Shown here piece by piece: positions 7,132-16,710 of a stretch of DNA of 64,000 nucleotides (positions are counted from its first letter, which is position 1; each line of letters opens with the position of its first letter). The stretch lies in the NCBI RefSeq assembly GCF_951230155.1, contig NZ_CATNVD010000001.1, positions 372,001 to 436,000 of the forward strand, written 5' to 3'. The position numbers were made by a program, and so were the translations under genes. The stretch comes from Parablautia sp. Marseille-Q6255. GTDB lineage: Bacteria > Bacillota > Clostridia > Lachnospirales > Lachnospiraceae. The notes under the pieces were generated by a model. The model worked only from the letters and a program-made list of their open reading frames with translations, was not told the DNA's origin and made no database searches.

Positions 7132-9756
7132 CTACTCTGTGATCCGCAGCCGCTCTACCACCGTCCCATTATTGAAGAAATGCAGCACAAGGAGGGGGAT
7201 CACAGACGCCAGTATCAGATATAGTACACTGATCATCACTGCCGGTGTCAATGTCACATGCAGACTGAAAAACCACATAGACGGCGAATTCAGCATGTTT
7301 TTCAATACAGTCATGGCCAGAGCCGCCGCAGTCAGGATCCCGATCACATCCGCTCCTGCCGCATAGCATACGCCTTCGCAGACGACCAGACGGCGCAGCT
7401 GCCGCTTTGTCATGCCAATACTCTGCAGGGTAGCAAACTCATGACGCCGCGTAATGATGCTGGTGATGAGCATGTTTGTAAAATTGATCAGTCCGGCAAA
7501 AGCCATGATGCCTCCGATCAGGCTGCCCACAACCAGAACCATGCTGCGGATCGAAGCCACCTGCTCTTTAAGCAGCTTTGTAGAGGTATAAGCAGCCGAA
7601 GCATCCTGTTCCACATAGCTGCTTAACATCTCTTCCATCTGTGGCTGCAAGGACTCCTCTACATTAAAGCCATAGCTTAACAGCGTCGGCACCTCATACA
7701 GCTCCTTAAATGCGGTGTCCGGCAGAAATACGAAGGGGGCATCGCCGCCGATCTGTCCCTGCGCAGTAGTCGTGCTGGGCGTTTCTGATTCTGTTCCCAC
7801 CAAAGTGGCCCTGGCAAGGATCGTGCAGGTTTTTGCGATTTTCCCATCCTTATAAAATGAAATGCTGTCTCCGACCTGCAGTGCATCCGTAAGCCGTGTA
7901 TGCCGCGGATCTCCGGTCAGTTTATCAATATCGCATCCTACAATGACATAGTCTCCCGTCAGCATCTTCTGCTTCAGGACCTGAGGATCCTTCTCTCCCT
8001 CAAAAATCGTCATATCCTCCCAGAAGTTTTCTGAAGCGCCCATCACATTTCCATAGCAACGGCCTTCCTCATCCGCCTGCATGGCCAACGGATAGCCATT
8101 CTCGCCCTCACATTTCAGATCTCCATATTCATTTCGTGTAAGCTCCAGCCCTTCAAATCCATAATCTACCTGTACATTTGTATCATCCGATGTATTCCGG
8201 TACAGGTACCGTTCATTTTCCACACCCGGCTGCTGTGAAATCCTGTCGATCACTGCCTGAGGTACGCCATCGCTGCGATAGTGAAAGCCTTTTTCCACAT
8301 TAAAGGCGATCGAGTTGTAAACTGTAAAATCTGTTTTTGTGTTTCGGCTGATCGCCTTTTCTTCATCCATGCTCTGCGTTATGACAATAACCGAATTAAA
8401 TAATACGATGCACAGCAGCATGGAAAGCATGATAAAGGCTGACCGGCGCTTATTTCTCCCCAGATTGGAAAACGCCATATGCGACAGCTTTACCCCTCTG
8501 CCGCGACGGGCCGTCCGTTTTTTATATGTGCTGTGCTCCGTGTAGCGCACTGCTTCCAGCGGAGATACCGTGGCCGCCTTCCGGGCAGGCTTTCTGATGC
8601 TGATACACACGGTCAGGATCGTAAACAGCGCCGCAATCACAAAGATCAGCGGAGAGGTAGAAACCTGGATACCGGATACGCGCCGATCCAGGCTGACGAT
8701 CTCCATCACTGTCGGAAGCATCATCCAACCTGCAAAAAATCCAAGGATCAGTCCCACAGGCAGAGCGATCGCGGTAAGCCACACAGCCTGATACCGCACA
8801 AGACTCCTGATCTGCTTTGAGGATACGCCGATGGTACGCAGCAGCCCATACTGGCGCACATCCTGCATAACAGAGATATCGAAAATATTGTAGATCAGCA
8901 GGTAGCCGCATACGACAAACATCAGGACAAACACCACGGCAAACAAAATGGATTCCGGCGATGTCAGACCCTGAGATACCCTGTTTTCCGCGGCAAGAAT
9001 AAAGTTCGCCGCGCTCATATCCTCCGAATTCCCGCCGATCGAACGGACAAAGTCATCCATCTGTTTCTGAATATTGTTCTTATCCTTTAGTACAACATCC
9101 GAGTAGGTGACGCCGGCCATCTCCCGGTCCTCTCGATATGTGTTTTGAAATACCTCCGGGTTTTCTTCTACAAATGGTTCCGATACAATGGCAACACTGA
9201 TCATATCGTTGCCTGCCTCCCACCAGCCGGAAAGGATCATATCATAATGATATGATTTTCCGCGTATCTCAAATTCCAGAGGAACTGCCGCTCCTTCTTT
9301 CGGTTCTACGCCAAACGCCTTTAACGCACGGTCCGTAGTCGCGATCTCATTTGCCGCTTTTGGTGCTTTCCCATGTGTCGGCTCACAAAAGGTCAGCTCC
9401 TGCTGCACGCTGTCTGCATAATTGATTTCAATGGAATGCCCCTTGACATTGCTGGCATAGCCAACGACGCGCCTGTGTCCCGCCTGTTCTACAAAATCAC
9501 TTTCTGCAAGCTGCTCATACTGCTCCTCTGTCAGATAGCCAAACGTTCCATCCGCCTTGCTGCCCTTTTGCATCTGCATAGAAAGCTGCATCGAGGAAAC
9601 GACATGAAAGCCCAGAGCGGTAATAGAGGAAAATAAAAATGCGGTCAAAAGGATTGCCAGCATCGCAGCGATGTTTCGTATCCTGTTTTTCTTAAAATAC
9701 TGCTTTGCCAGATGCTTTACTGCTTTTTTCTTCCTGCGCTGGTACGATTGTCTCAT
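7132..9756 (-). CDS. FtsX-type ABC transporter permease (peptide resistance/export family)
   Basis: This is a large permease of 874 residues that works with the ATPase encoded just before it. It has an N-terminal transmembrane helix (about 29-50), an extracytoplasmic domain, an FtsX three-helix block near 275-400, a second transmembrane helix near 445, a second extracytoplasmic domain, and a C-terminal FtsX block near 735-865. This is the two-repeat plan of MacB-like and Bce-like antimicrobial-peptide transporters. The ATG at 9756 has a GGAGGGAG site; an upstream GTG in frame lies over the ATPase stop and lacks a site. It is paralogous to the permease at 11493-14051. The substrate is unknown; resistance to cell-envelope peptides is inferred from the linked two-component system. 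Confidence 0.88.
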   Translation of the reverse strand: MRQSYQRRKKKAVKHLAKQYFKKNRIRNIAAMLAILLTAFLFSSITALGFHVVSSMQLSMQMQKGSKADGTFGYLTEEQYEQLAESDFVEQAGHRRVVGYASNVKGHSIEINYADSVQQELTFCEPTHGKAPKAANEIATTDRALKAFGVEPKEGAAVPLEFEIRGKSYHYDMILSGWWEAGNDMISVAIVSEPFVEENPEVFQNTYREDREMAGVTYSDVVLKDKNNIQKQMDDFVRSIGGNSEDMSAANFILAAENRVSQGLTSPESILFAVVFVLMFVVCGYLLIYNIFDISVMQDVRQYGLLRTIGVSSKQIRSLVRYQAVWLTAIALPVGLILGFFAGWMMLPTVMEIVSLDRRVSGIQVSTSPLIFVIAALFTILTVCISIRKPARKAATVSPLEAVRYTEHSTYKKRTARRGRGVKLSHMAFSNLGRNKRRSAFIMLSMLLCIVLFNSVIVITQSMDEEKAISRNTKTDFTVYNSIAFNVEKGFHYRSDGVPQAVIDRISQQPGVENERYLYRNTSDDTNVQVDYGFEGLELTRNEYGDLKCEGENGYPLAMQADEEGRCYGNVMGASENFWEDMTIFEGEKDPQVLKQKMLTGDYVIVGCDIDKLTGDPRHTRLTDALQVGDSISFYKDGKIAKTCTILARATLVGTESETPSTTTAQGQIGGDAPFVFLPDTAFKELYEVPTLLSYGFNVEESLQPQMEEMLSSYVEQDASAAYTSTKLLKEQVASIRSMVLVVGSLIGGIMAFAGLINFTNMLITSIITRRHEFATLQSIGMTKRQLRRLVVCEGVCYAAGADVIGILTAAALAMTVLKNMLNSPSMWFFSLHVTLTPAVMISVLYLILASVIPLLVLHFFNNGTVVERLRITE

Positions 9757-9770
9757 CTGTCTCCCTCCTC

Positions 9771-10436
9771 TCACTGTATGATCCTGCCATCTTCAATGCG
9801 AACAATACGGTCTGCCATCCGGGCAATCTCAGTATTATGTGTGATCATGATCAGTGTCTGATGAAACGTTTCACTGGTCATCTTTAAAAGCTCCATCACA
9901 TCCTGACTCGTATGGCTGTCCAGATTTCCTGTCGGTTCGTCTGCCAAAATGATCGCCGGCTTTGCCACAAGAGCGCGGGCGATCGCCACCCTCTGCTGCT
10001 GTCCGCCAGAGAGCGCTCCCGGCAGGTTGTCAAGCTTCTCATCCAGAGATAACACCTTTACTACTTCTTTTAAAAATGCTTCATCTGTCTTTCTTCCATC
10101 CAGCTCCACTGGCAGCACGATATTCTGATAAACATTCAGCACCGGGATCAGATTGTAGTTCTGAAAGATAAACCCGATGTTTCTTCTTCGGAACGTGGTA
10201 AGCTCCTCATCCTTCATGTTCAGCAGATCCTTCTTTCGGATCGTCACACTTCCTGACGTAGGCCGGTCCAGGCCTCCGATCATGTTGAGCAGCGTAGACT
10301 TGCCACTTCCGGAAGTGCCGACTACAGCGACAAATTCCCCTTCGTCTACGGTAAAGGACACGCCGTCCAGCGCATGTACCTGGCTTTCTCCCGTTCCGTA
10401 TATCTTTCGTAAATCCTTTGTTTCCAATATCGTCAT
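9771..10436 (-). CDS. ABC transporter ATP-binding protein (MacB/BceA type)
   Basis: This is a 221-residue single-domain ATPase that powers the adjacent FtsX permease. Motifs are the Walker [10 protein letters not shown] near residue 42, the Q-loop FQNYNL, the signature [15 protein letters not shown], the Walker [15 protein letters not shown] and the H-loop MITHN. It is very similar to the ATPase at 10817-11503, so the two ATPase-permease pairs are likely an ancient duplication in head-to-head arrangement. Its promoter region carries the same tandem 11-bp repeats as the other operon. The permease starts 14 bases after its stop. Confidence 0.95.
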   Translation of the reverse strand: MTILETKDLRKIYGTGESQVHALDGVSFTVDEGEFVAVVGTSGSGKSTLLNMIGGLDRPTSGSVTIRKKDLLNMKDEELTTFRRRNIGFIFQNYNLIPVLNVYQNIVLPVELDGRKTDEAFLKEVVKVLSLDEKLDNLPGALSGGQQQRVAIARALVAKPAIILADEPTGNLDSHTSQDVMELLKMTSETFHQTLIMITHNTEIARMADRIVRIEDGRIIQ

Positions 10437-10471
10437 AATGAAAACCTCCTAACTCTTTTTTATAGTCTCAG

Positions 10472-10504
10472 CTTATCAGATACTTCTTACAATCTCCTTA
10501 CAAT
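10472..10504 (-). promoter_or_regulatory. Response-regulator operator and promoter for the minus-strand ABC operon
   Basis: On the minus strand two tandem 11-mers, ATTGTAAGGAG (10504-10494) and ATTGTAAGAAG (10493-10483), are followed after 5 bases by a GATAAG hexamer (10477-10472). No -35 hexamer is needed if a regulator binds there, as in activator-dependent promoters. The second 11-mer is identical to one in front of the divergent operon. Confidence 0.7.
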
Positions 10505-10704
10505 GTCCGGAAAATTTACCCTCTCTTTTGTCCCGTCGCAGGCACACAAAACGGTTGATGTCTGAGCATAAAACCTGCATAGCGCGATTTCTTTCATTAT
10601 GATATAATAAGGAAACCGAAAAGATATCTGCGAGCCTGGCAGGAACAGATATCCGGGTGCTTTATGAACCAAAGACACAGAGAACTTCCTGAAAAATGTC
10701 TTTG

Positions 10705-10739
10705 ACTGTAAGAAGATTGTAAGAAGTGTCTGCTATACT
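10705..10739 (+). promoter_or_regulatory. Response-regulator operator and promoter for the plus-strand ABC operon
   Basis: Tandem 11-mers ACTGTAAGAAG (10705-10715) and ATTGTAAGAAG (10716-10726) are followed 7 bases later by TATACT (10734-10739), a good -10. Direct repeats with one helical turn of spacing are typical sites for OmpR-type regulators. The likely binder is the regulator at 14122-14787. The DNA between the two operators (10505-10704) holds no gene I can support. Confidence 0.72.
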
Positions 10740-10816
10740 GACGCTATAAAAACACAACAGTTCAGCCATCCGTTTAAATGAGCTGTTACGTAAAAATAAA
10801 GGAGGAGGTCATAGCT

Positions 10817-11503
10817 ATGACAATCTTGCAAACAGAAAATCTTCGAAAAATATATGGCAGCGGCGAGAGCGAGGTCCGCGCATTAGACGGTGTATCCATC
10901 ACAGTAGACGAGGGTGAATTTGTCGCTGTAGTCGGCACTTCCGGAAGTGGAAAATCCACTCTTTTAAATATGATCGGAGGACTGGATCGTCCCACCTCCG
11001 GAAGCGTCATGATACGCGGCAAAAACCTGCTGAAAATGAAGGACGAAGCATTGACGATCTTCCGAAGAAGGAACATCGGATTTGTCTTTCAGAACTACAA
11101 CCTGCTTCCGGTTCTGAATGTGTACGAAAACATCGTATATCCCATTGAAATTGACGGCGGAAAAACAGATACTGCTTTTGTGCGGGAGATCATCCGTACG
11201 CTCGGACTGGAAAAGAAGCTCAAAAGTATGCCAAATACACTCTCCGGCGGCCAGCAGCAGAGGGTGGCGATCGCCCGCGCACTTGCCACAAAACCGGCAG
11301 TTATTTTAGCAGATGAACCGACCGGAAATCTGGATTCCAGAACAAGTACAGATGTGATCCTTCTGATGCAGTCTATCAGCAGACAATTCCATCAGACAAC
11401 GGTAATGATCACTCATAATGAAGAAATCGCTCAGATGGCAGACCGGATCATCCGTATTGAAGATGGAAAGGTTGTTTCGGGAGGTGTCCGGTATGCATGC
11501 TAA
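10817..11503 (+). CDS. ABC transporter ATP-binding protein (MacB/BceA type), second copy
   Basis: This is a 228-residue ATPase with the Walker [11 protein letters not shown]-loop FQNYNL, signature [15 protein letters not shown], Walker [14 protein letters not shown] and MITHN. The ATG at 10817 is preceded by GGAGGAGGT; an upstream ATG at 10778 has no ribosome site. It overlaps the start of its permease by 11 bases, so the two are translationally coupled. The N-terminal 60 residues are nearly the same as those of the divergent ATPase. It probably exports or detoxifies a cell-envelope-active compound; the substrate is not evident. Confidence 0.95.
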   Translation: MTILQTENLRKIYGSGESEVRALDGVSITVDEGEFVAVVGTSGSGKSTLLNMIGGLDRPTSGSVMIRGKNLLKMKDEALTIFRRRNIGFVFQNYNLLPVLNVYENIVYPIEIDGGKTDTAFVREIIRTLGLEKKLKSMPNTLSGGQQQRVAIARALATKPAVILADEPTGNLDSRTSTDVILLMQSISRQFHQTTVMITHNEEIAQMADRIIRIEDGKVVSGGVRYAC

Positions 11504-14051
11504 CCGAAACAAGGGAGCTCTTAAACGTGTGGAAAAGGGCATGATGAAAGCGAACCGCACACGAAATCTTTTTGCAATACTCGCGATCATCCTCACGACA
11601 TTTATGATCACCACTGTGTTCAGTCTGGGGATCAACTACAAAGAAAATGCTGCGCTCATGCAGATCCGCATGGCAGGCACAACCGCACAGGTTTCTTTGC
11701 CTACGCCCACGCCTGCACAGGAACAGCAGATCCGCAAGCTGGATTATGTGACCTCCGCCGGTATCCAGTATCCGGTAGGCTCTGTTTCTCAGAAAAACGA
11801 AGAAGGCCGTGAGCTTTCTATCCTTCTCTCCTGCTACGATGAGGCAGAATGGGATACGCATTATCTGGATACGATCAGCCGGGTAAATGGTTCGTATCCC
11901 GCAAAGGAAAATGAGATCATGCTCTGTGAAGATGCGCTCTCACAGCTTGGGATCACAAAACCGACGCTGGGGATGGAGCTGACCCTGTCTTATACCGATA
12001 AAAACGGACCACAGCAAAAAACCTTCCTTTTAAGCGGATGGTTCCGCTCTTATACCGGTACAGGTATGGGCTTTGTATCAGAAAGCTACTGTAAAAACGC
12101 AGGCTATACGCTGGAGTCGGACGGACTTCTTTCCTTATCTTTAAAAAATATGCCGGATGACTTTTACCGGATCCAGGAAGACATATCCCTGCAGGAAGGG
12201 CAGTCTTTTCAAAGCTCCATTGAGATAAAATCCTCCAGCGGCTCTGTGTTTGTTATGCTGCTTCTGCTCGTGCTTTTTATTATTGGAAGCGGTTATCTGC
12301 TGATCTACAATGTCCTTTACATCTCCATCGCAAAGGACACTCGCTTTTACGGTCTGGTCAAAACACTGGGCACTACACAGACGCAGATCAAAGCTCTGGT
12401 AAAAAATCAGGCGGCCCGTTTCGCTCTCATCGGCATTCCTGTGGGGATTCTTCTCGCCACTGCCGTCTCCTTCGGGCTGGCTCCCTTTGTCCTCAAAAGA
12501 GCCTTTGACGAGGGAAAATCCGCGATGGACATTGTTGTATTTTTCCACCCGTCCATTTATGTGCTGTCTGTCCTGTTTTCATCCGCCACTGTCTTTCTCG
12601 CCTGCAACGCACCTGCAAAGGCAGCCGCCAGGATCGCACCTGTCGAAGCCTTAAAATACCAGAGCTTTACTGCCGGAAAAAGAAAAGACCGAAATTCTAC
12701 AAACGGAGGAAAGCTGCACGTGATGGCTGTGCACAATGTCTTCCGTGATAAAAAACGGGCGGTCCTTGTATTCCTGTCACTCTTTATGGGGATCACCATG
12801 ATCCTCGGGGTAAACGGGATTGTCAAAAGCTTCAAAGTGGAAAATTTTATCAGGGAAGATATGGATTACCACTTTGAATATCAGGACATTCAGTTTGTCC
12901 AGCCGGACCAGCCCGAAAAAGAGGTATCTCAGTTTGACGATCATTTTGTAGAACAGCTTCGTCAGCTTGACGGCGTCAGATCTGTTGACCTGCGCAAGAC
13001 TGTATGGGCCTCCATTGCTTTTGATGAAGCGGCTCTCGGAGAATTTATGCGTGTGCATTACCCGGACAGTGGATATTGTGCAAAAGGAACATCTTATGAA
13101 GAAATGGTAGAGGATCTGCGGCAGGTCGCCGCTGCCGGCGAATACGGGTGCTATATTATGACCCTCGATGATGAGGCTGTGCTGGAGACGTACAATCAGA
13201 CACACTCCGTCCCCATAGATATAAAAGCTTATCAGCGCGGCGAGGTCGCAATCTCCGGAACTGACAACGACTTTTTTGCCCCCAACGCCGCTCTGATCGG
13301 AAAGACACTCACACTGACTGCCGACAGCCCGGATGCGTCAGCGACAGACTTCTACATCGGCGGGGCATTTGACGTGCATGATTACAGCAGTAACAGCTCA
13401 GACCGTGTCGGACGACGTACCTTTGTGGATACTGTGCCCCATGTGATCTACGTCAGCGAAGCAGGCATGCAGCGTCTGACCAAAACACCGGTGATCTCAT
13501 ACATTGGAGTGGATATCCAGGAGCTTGACCAGCTGGAGCAGATGGATGCAAAGCTGCAGGAGATCAACCGTACGATCCCTTCCTCACAGTGGGAATTTAA
13601 AAGTGCTCTCTCCCGTATGCAGTTTTTTAATCAGACGAACTACTCCCTGAATCTGCTGGGCAACGGTGCAGCGATCCTGCTCATTGTCATTGGTCTGGTA
13701 AATTTCATCAATGTCATGCTCACCAGCGTCGTATCCCGGAAATACGAGTTTGCTGTCATGGAGAGTATCGGAACAACGAAAAAACAGATCCGGATGATCC
13801 TCACTATGGAGGGCGGCATTTATGCCCTCATCTCTACCGGACTGATCATGACCTTTGGAAATGCCTTTTTATTCCTGGTCGCACGCGCCGTCCCACATAT
13901 CGCAAGCTATGCGGCGTTTACGTATCCCTTCGGGCTTGTGCTCGGCCTCATCGCAGCTATTTTTGTGATATGCCTTGGCACTCCGGGGATTGTTTATCAG
14001 GCGATCTCCAGAGAAACTGTGATCGAACGGCTGCACAATTTTGAAACCTGA
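11493..14051 (+). CDS. FtsX-type ABC transporter permease, second copy
   Basis: This is an 852-residue permease beginning MHANRNKG, with a GGGAGGTG site inside the end of the ATPase gene. Its layout matches the divergent permease: an N-terminal helix (near 27-47), an extracytoplasmic domain, an FtsX block near 255-385, a helix near 430-450, a second extracytoplasmic domain and a C-terminal FtsX block near 715-845. Similarity to the paralogue is clearest in the helices; the extracytoplasmic domains diverge, suggesting different ligands. It is followed by an attenuator-like hairpin and then the two-component genes. Confidence 0.88.
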   Translation: MHANRNKGALKRVEKGMMKANRTRNLFAILAIILTTFMITTVFSLGINYKENAALMQIRMAGTTAQVSLPTPTPAQEQQIRKLDYVTSAGIQYPVGSVSQKNEEGRELSILLSCYDEAEWDTHYLDTISRVNGSYPAKENEIMLCEDALSQLGITKPTLGMELTLSYTDKNGPQQKTFLLSGWFRSYTGTGMGFVSESYCKNAGYTLESDGLLSLSLKNMPDDFYRIQEDISLQEGQSFQSSIEIKSSSGSVFVMLLLLVLFIIGSGYLLIYNVLYISIAKDTRFYGLVKTLGTTQTQIKALVKNQAARFALIGIPVGILLATAVSFGLAPFVLKRAFDEGKSAMDIVVFFHPSIYVLSVLFSSATVFLACNAPAKAAARIAPVEALKYQSFTAGKRKDRNSTNGGKLHVMAVHNVFRDKKRAVLVFLSLFMGITMILGVNGIVKSFKVENFIREDMDYHFEYQDIQFVQPDQPEKEVSQFDDHFVEQLRQLDGVRSVDLRKTVWASIAFDEAALGEFMRVHYPDSGYCAKGTSYEEMVEDLRQVAAAGEYGCYIMTLDDEAVLETYNQTHSVPIDIKAYQRGEVAISGTDNDFFAPNAALIGKTLTLTADSPDASATDFYIGGAFDVHDYSSNSSDRVGRRTFVDTVPHVIYVSEAGMQRLTKTPVISYIGVDIQELDQLEQMDAKLQEINRTIPSSQWEFKSALSRMQFFNQTNYSLNLLGNGAAILLIVIGLVNFINVMLTSVVSRKYEFAVMESIGTTKKQIRMILTMEGGIYALISTGLIMTFGNAFLFLVARAVPHIASYAAFTYPFGLVLGLIAAIFVICLGTPGIVYQAISRETVIERLHNFET

Positions 14052-14068
14052 CACCGACAAGCTCTGCC

Positions 14069-14090
14069 GGGGGCTGTTGCAGCAGCCCCC
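14069..14090 (+). terminator. GC-rich hairpin between permease and response regulator
   Basis: GGGGGCTG (14069-14076) and CAGCCCCC (14083-14090) form an 8-bp stem with a 6-base loop, followed by TTTATATT. The T-run is short, so partial termination that lowers regulator expression relative to the transporter is likely. Confidence 0.6.
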
Positions 14091-14121
14091 TTTATATTCT
14101 ATTATAGGAGGAGGAAAAACC

Positions 14122-14787
14122 ATGGCCCATATCTTTTTGCTGGAGGATGATACGCTTTTGTGCAGGGGCATCTCTATTGCTCTGCAGAAGGATCATCATA
14201 CGGTTACCGCCGTTTCCGGCTATCTGGAAGCCCTGCAAAAGTACCAGCGGCAAAAGTATGATCTGTTCCTGCTGGACATTAACCTGCCCGATGGCAGCGG
14301 ACTGACACTGTGTCAGAAAATCCGTGAGATCTCTGAAACACCGGTTTTATTCTTAACAGCCAACGATACCGAGGAGGATATGCTCTCCGGCTTTTTGGCT
14401 GGCTGTGATGACTATGTCTCCAAGCCGTTTCCACTGGAGGTATTGCGAAAAAAGGTTCTGGCAATCTTAAAACGGACTATTTCCGAAACCTCCCGGATCC
14501 ACTACCGGGATCTGGATGTAGATACGGATAAATGTCTCGTGTTTTTAAAGGGGGAAGAGATCCATCTTACTTCTACAGAATACAAGCTGCTCACCTGCCT
14601 GATGCAAAACAAAGGAATGGTCGTAACAAAAGCCATGCTTCTGGAAAAGCTGTGGGATGTGGACGGAAACTTTATTGACGATAATACCGTCCGTGTCCAC
14701 ATCAACCGCCTGCGTCAAAAGCTGCACGATGATAAACAGGAATATATTATTACTGTCTTTGGTATGGGATATACTTTTGGAGAATAG
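14122..14787 (+). CDS. OmpR-family response regulator
   Basis: This is a DNA-binding regulator of 221 residues with a receiver domain (1-115; acidic pocket E8-D9-D10, phospho-acceptor D52, K near 101) and a winged-helix domain (about 125-220, containing DDNTVRVHINRLRQKL). The ATG at 14122 has an AGGAGGAGG site; the longer frame from 14041 is not needed. The kinase starts 2 bases after its stop. The tandem repeats before both ABC operons are the natural candidates for its targets. Confidence 0.94.
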   Translation: MAHIFLLEDDTLLCRGISIALQKDHHTVTAVSGYLEALQKYQRQKYDLFLLDINLPDGSGLTLCQKIREISETPVLFLTANDTEEDMLSGFLAGCDDYVSKPFPLEVLRKKVLAILKRTISETSRIHYRDLDVDTDKCLVFLKGEEIHLTSTEYKLLTCLMQNKGMVVTKAMLLEKLWDVDGNFIDDNTVRVHINRLRQKLHDDKQEYIITVFGMGYTFGE

Positions 14788-14789
14788 AC

Positions 14790-15803
14790 ATGAAATATTT
14801 TAAGCTATACCGCAAACTGATTTTAACGCTTGCTGCCTGTGTCACCATCGGAGCAGGCATTTTGGCACTGTTGTGGAACCAGTCTTCTTTTTTGGAAAGG
14901 TTTGTGTGCCTGACGCCTCTTTTGCTGTGCAGTCTCCTGTTTTTACTGGATTTCCTGCATAACCGGTATGACGATGACCTTCTGGAAAAGATCACGCTTC
15001 TGATCGAAGCGCTTGTCGAACAACAGGAAGCGCTCGCTTTTCCCGAGGACGAAGACACACTGACCGCCCGGCTGCAGCATCAGCTCCTGAAGCTTCGGAA
15101 TATTCTTATCGCACAAAATCAAATGCTGTCGCAGGAAAAAGAACAGATCAAAACGCTGATCTCCGATATTTCTCACCAGATCAAGACGCCCGTGGCAGCT
15201 GCCAATACCTTTGCCCAGCTGTTAAATGACGAAGAGCTGTCTTTTGGCGAACGCAGCGACTATACCGCCGCACTGCAGACTGCACTGAAAAAGCTGACCT
15301 TTCTGACGAACAGCCTGATCAAAATGTCCCGCCTGGAAAGCGGTATCATCTGCCTGCATCCAGAACGAAACAGCTTAAACGATATTATCCTGCAGGCGGT
15401 AAAAACGGTATATGCCAAAGCAAAAGAAAAAAACAGTCAGATCACCTTTGATGCCACACAGAATTTTGAAGCAGAGCTTGATTTTAACTGGACAGCGGAA
15501 GCCATCACAAATATTCTGGATAACGCGATCAAATATACTCCCTGCAATGGTCTGATCCGCGTATCCGTCTCAGAATACCCATCTTATCTGCGTCTTGATA
15601 TCTGCGATAACGGCCCCGGAATCCCCGAAGACGAGCAGGCAAAAATCTTCGGAAGATTTTACCGTGGAAAATATTCCTCCGGTGTGGACGGCGTAGGGAT
15701 CGGTCTGTATCTGACCCGCGACATTATCACAAAGCAACACGGATACATCAAGGTTTCCTCCGATCAAAACGGAAGTACATTTTCACTGTTTTTAAAAAAA
15801 TAG
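14790..15803 (+). CDS. Sensor histidine kinase, short intramembrane-sensing (BceS-like) type
   Basis: This is a 337-residue kinase with two N-terminal transmembrane helices (about 8-28 and 36-54) separated by a loop of only a few residues, so it has no extracellular sensor domain. The phosphorylation site is H129 in SDISHQIKTP. The ATPase domain carries the N box ILDNAIKYTP, DNGPGIP, FGRFYRG and GIGLYL. Kinases of this build usually sense the activity of a partner ABC transporter instead of the drug itself. That fits the two permeases upstream. Confidence 0.93.
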   Translation: MKYFKLYRKLILTLAACVTIGAGILALLWNQSSFLERFVCLTPLLLCSLLFLLDFLHNRYDDDLLEKITLLIEALVEQQEALAFPEDEDTLTARLQHQLLKLRNILIAQNQMLSQEKEQIKTLISDISHQIKTPVAAANTFAQLLNDEELSFGERSDYTAALQTALKKLTFLTNSLIKMSRLESGIICLHPERNSLNDIILQAVKTVYAKAKEKNSQITFDATQNFEAELDFNWTAEAITNILDNAIKYTPCNGLIRVSVSEYPSYLRLDICDNGPGIPEDEQAKIFGRFYRGKYSSGVDGVGIGLYLTRDIITKQHGYIKVSSDQNGSTFSLFLKK

Positions 15804-16047
15804 TTACGCACCCATACGGCAAGGACAATATCTCAGACCTTCAGATGAGCTGTATCACAAATGCGGGGCAGGGCATGTCGTATTTTTTCGTCTACTATCT
15901 GAAATATGATCATATAGCGTTTCTCAATTTTGCCACTTCTGGAAGGACCTGTGCCAGAAAAGCAGCGTGGAAAACAAGCACCCCCGTTCTTAACTTCATT
16001 ATATAGAAGAACGGTCATGGTACTCAAATGTGCAATAGGGGTAAAAA
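15804..16047. other. Intergenic scar between the kinase gene and the relaxase remnant
   Basis: This stretch has an open plus-strand frame without a start or ribosome site that runs on from the kinase stop to about 16005, with no family I recognise. Its composition and position beside a relaxase tail suggest leftover mobile-element DNA. Confidence 0.4.
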
Positions 16048-16097
16048 ATAAGCGTACCACTATTTCTAATGATACGCTTATCTTATTTTATTTTTTA
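16048..16097 (+). terminator. Rho-independent terminator
   Basis: ATAAGCGTA (16048-16056) pairs with TACGCTTAT (16073-16081) and is followed by a T-rich tract to 16097. It could end the transporter-kinase transcript or belong to the mobile-element remnant. Confidence 0.7.
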
Positions 16098-16173
16098 ATT
16101 AAGGTCTATGAGAACCCGTACAATGGTATCTGTCCATTGATAATTCCTACCTGTTCGCGATAGCTGCCTGTAA

Positions 16174-16581
16174 AGGTTCCAGCTAGGCATCCTGATACCA
16201 ACAGGAACGGAAGATAGACCAGCACGCCCGTTCCCGGAAGTCAATGAACAGATCCATTACGCGGGACAATATCTGGCAAATAAAACTGTTTATGAACAGT
16301 TTCTGAAATTCAAAAACAAAAAGCAATTCCGGCAGGAACACCAATCCGAAATTACTCTTTACGAAACTGCTCGTCGTATTCTGAAAGAACACTCCGAGGG
16401 CAGAAAACTGTCTTCCATGAAATTTCTAAAAGCCGAAAAAGAAAAACTGACCACATTAAAAGCCAGTCAGTATGAAGCCTACCAGAATGAATTAAAAACA
16501 ATCTGCTCAAACGTGGATATGATTTTGGGGAAAAATCTTTCCAGGCAGGAAGAACCACAGAAAAATCAGGATATTTCCTGA
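16174..16581 (+). pseudogene. Relaxase/mobilisation protein, C-terminal remnant
   Basis: A plus-strand frame closes at 16581 and has no start codon in a useful position; an in-frame stop sits at 16171. The recognisable part begins near 16228 (PFPEVNEQIHYAGQYLANK) and goes on through ETARRILKEHSEG, SLKAEKEKL-like KFLKAEKEKLTTLKASQYEAY and TNVDMILG-like SNVDMILGKN. This matches, from memory, the tail of MobA/VirD2-like relaxases of clostridial integrative elements. The catalytic N-terminus is missing, so the gene is dead. It marks a former conjugative or mobilisable insertion. Confidence 0.65.
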
Positions 16582-16675
16582 TTCTTACTATGTATGATGG
16601 ATGCCCATACTACATACACTATATTGAGCCGATGGCAGACTCCGGCAAATGGATATGGCTGATCTTTTCAGGCTA

Positions 16676-16704
16676 TTGACTTCTGCCTCTATTTCTGCTA
16701 TATT
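16676..16704 (+). promoter_or_regulatory. Promoter of the AbiF-type small RNA
   Basis: TTGACT (16676-16681), exactly 17 bp, then TATATT (16699-16704). This is the strongest promoter match in the region and predicts a start near 16711, just before the hairpins. Confidence 0.78.
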
Positions 16705-16710
16705 AAGCTC

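Noticed and set aside
10487-10678. A 63-codon minus-strand frame between the divergent ABC operons
   Set aside because: It overlaps the operator repeats and has no recognisable protein features.
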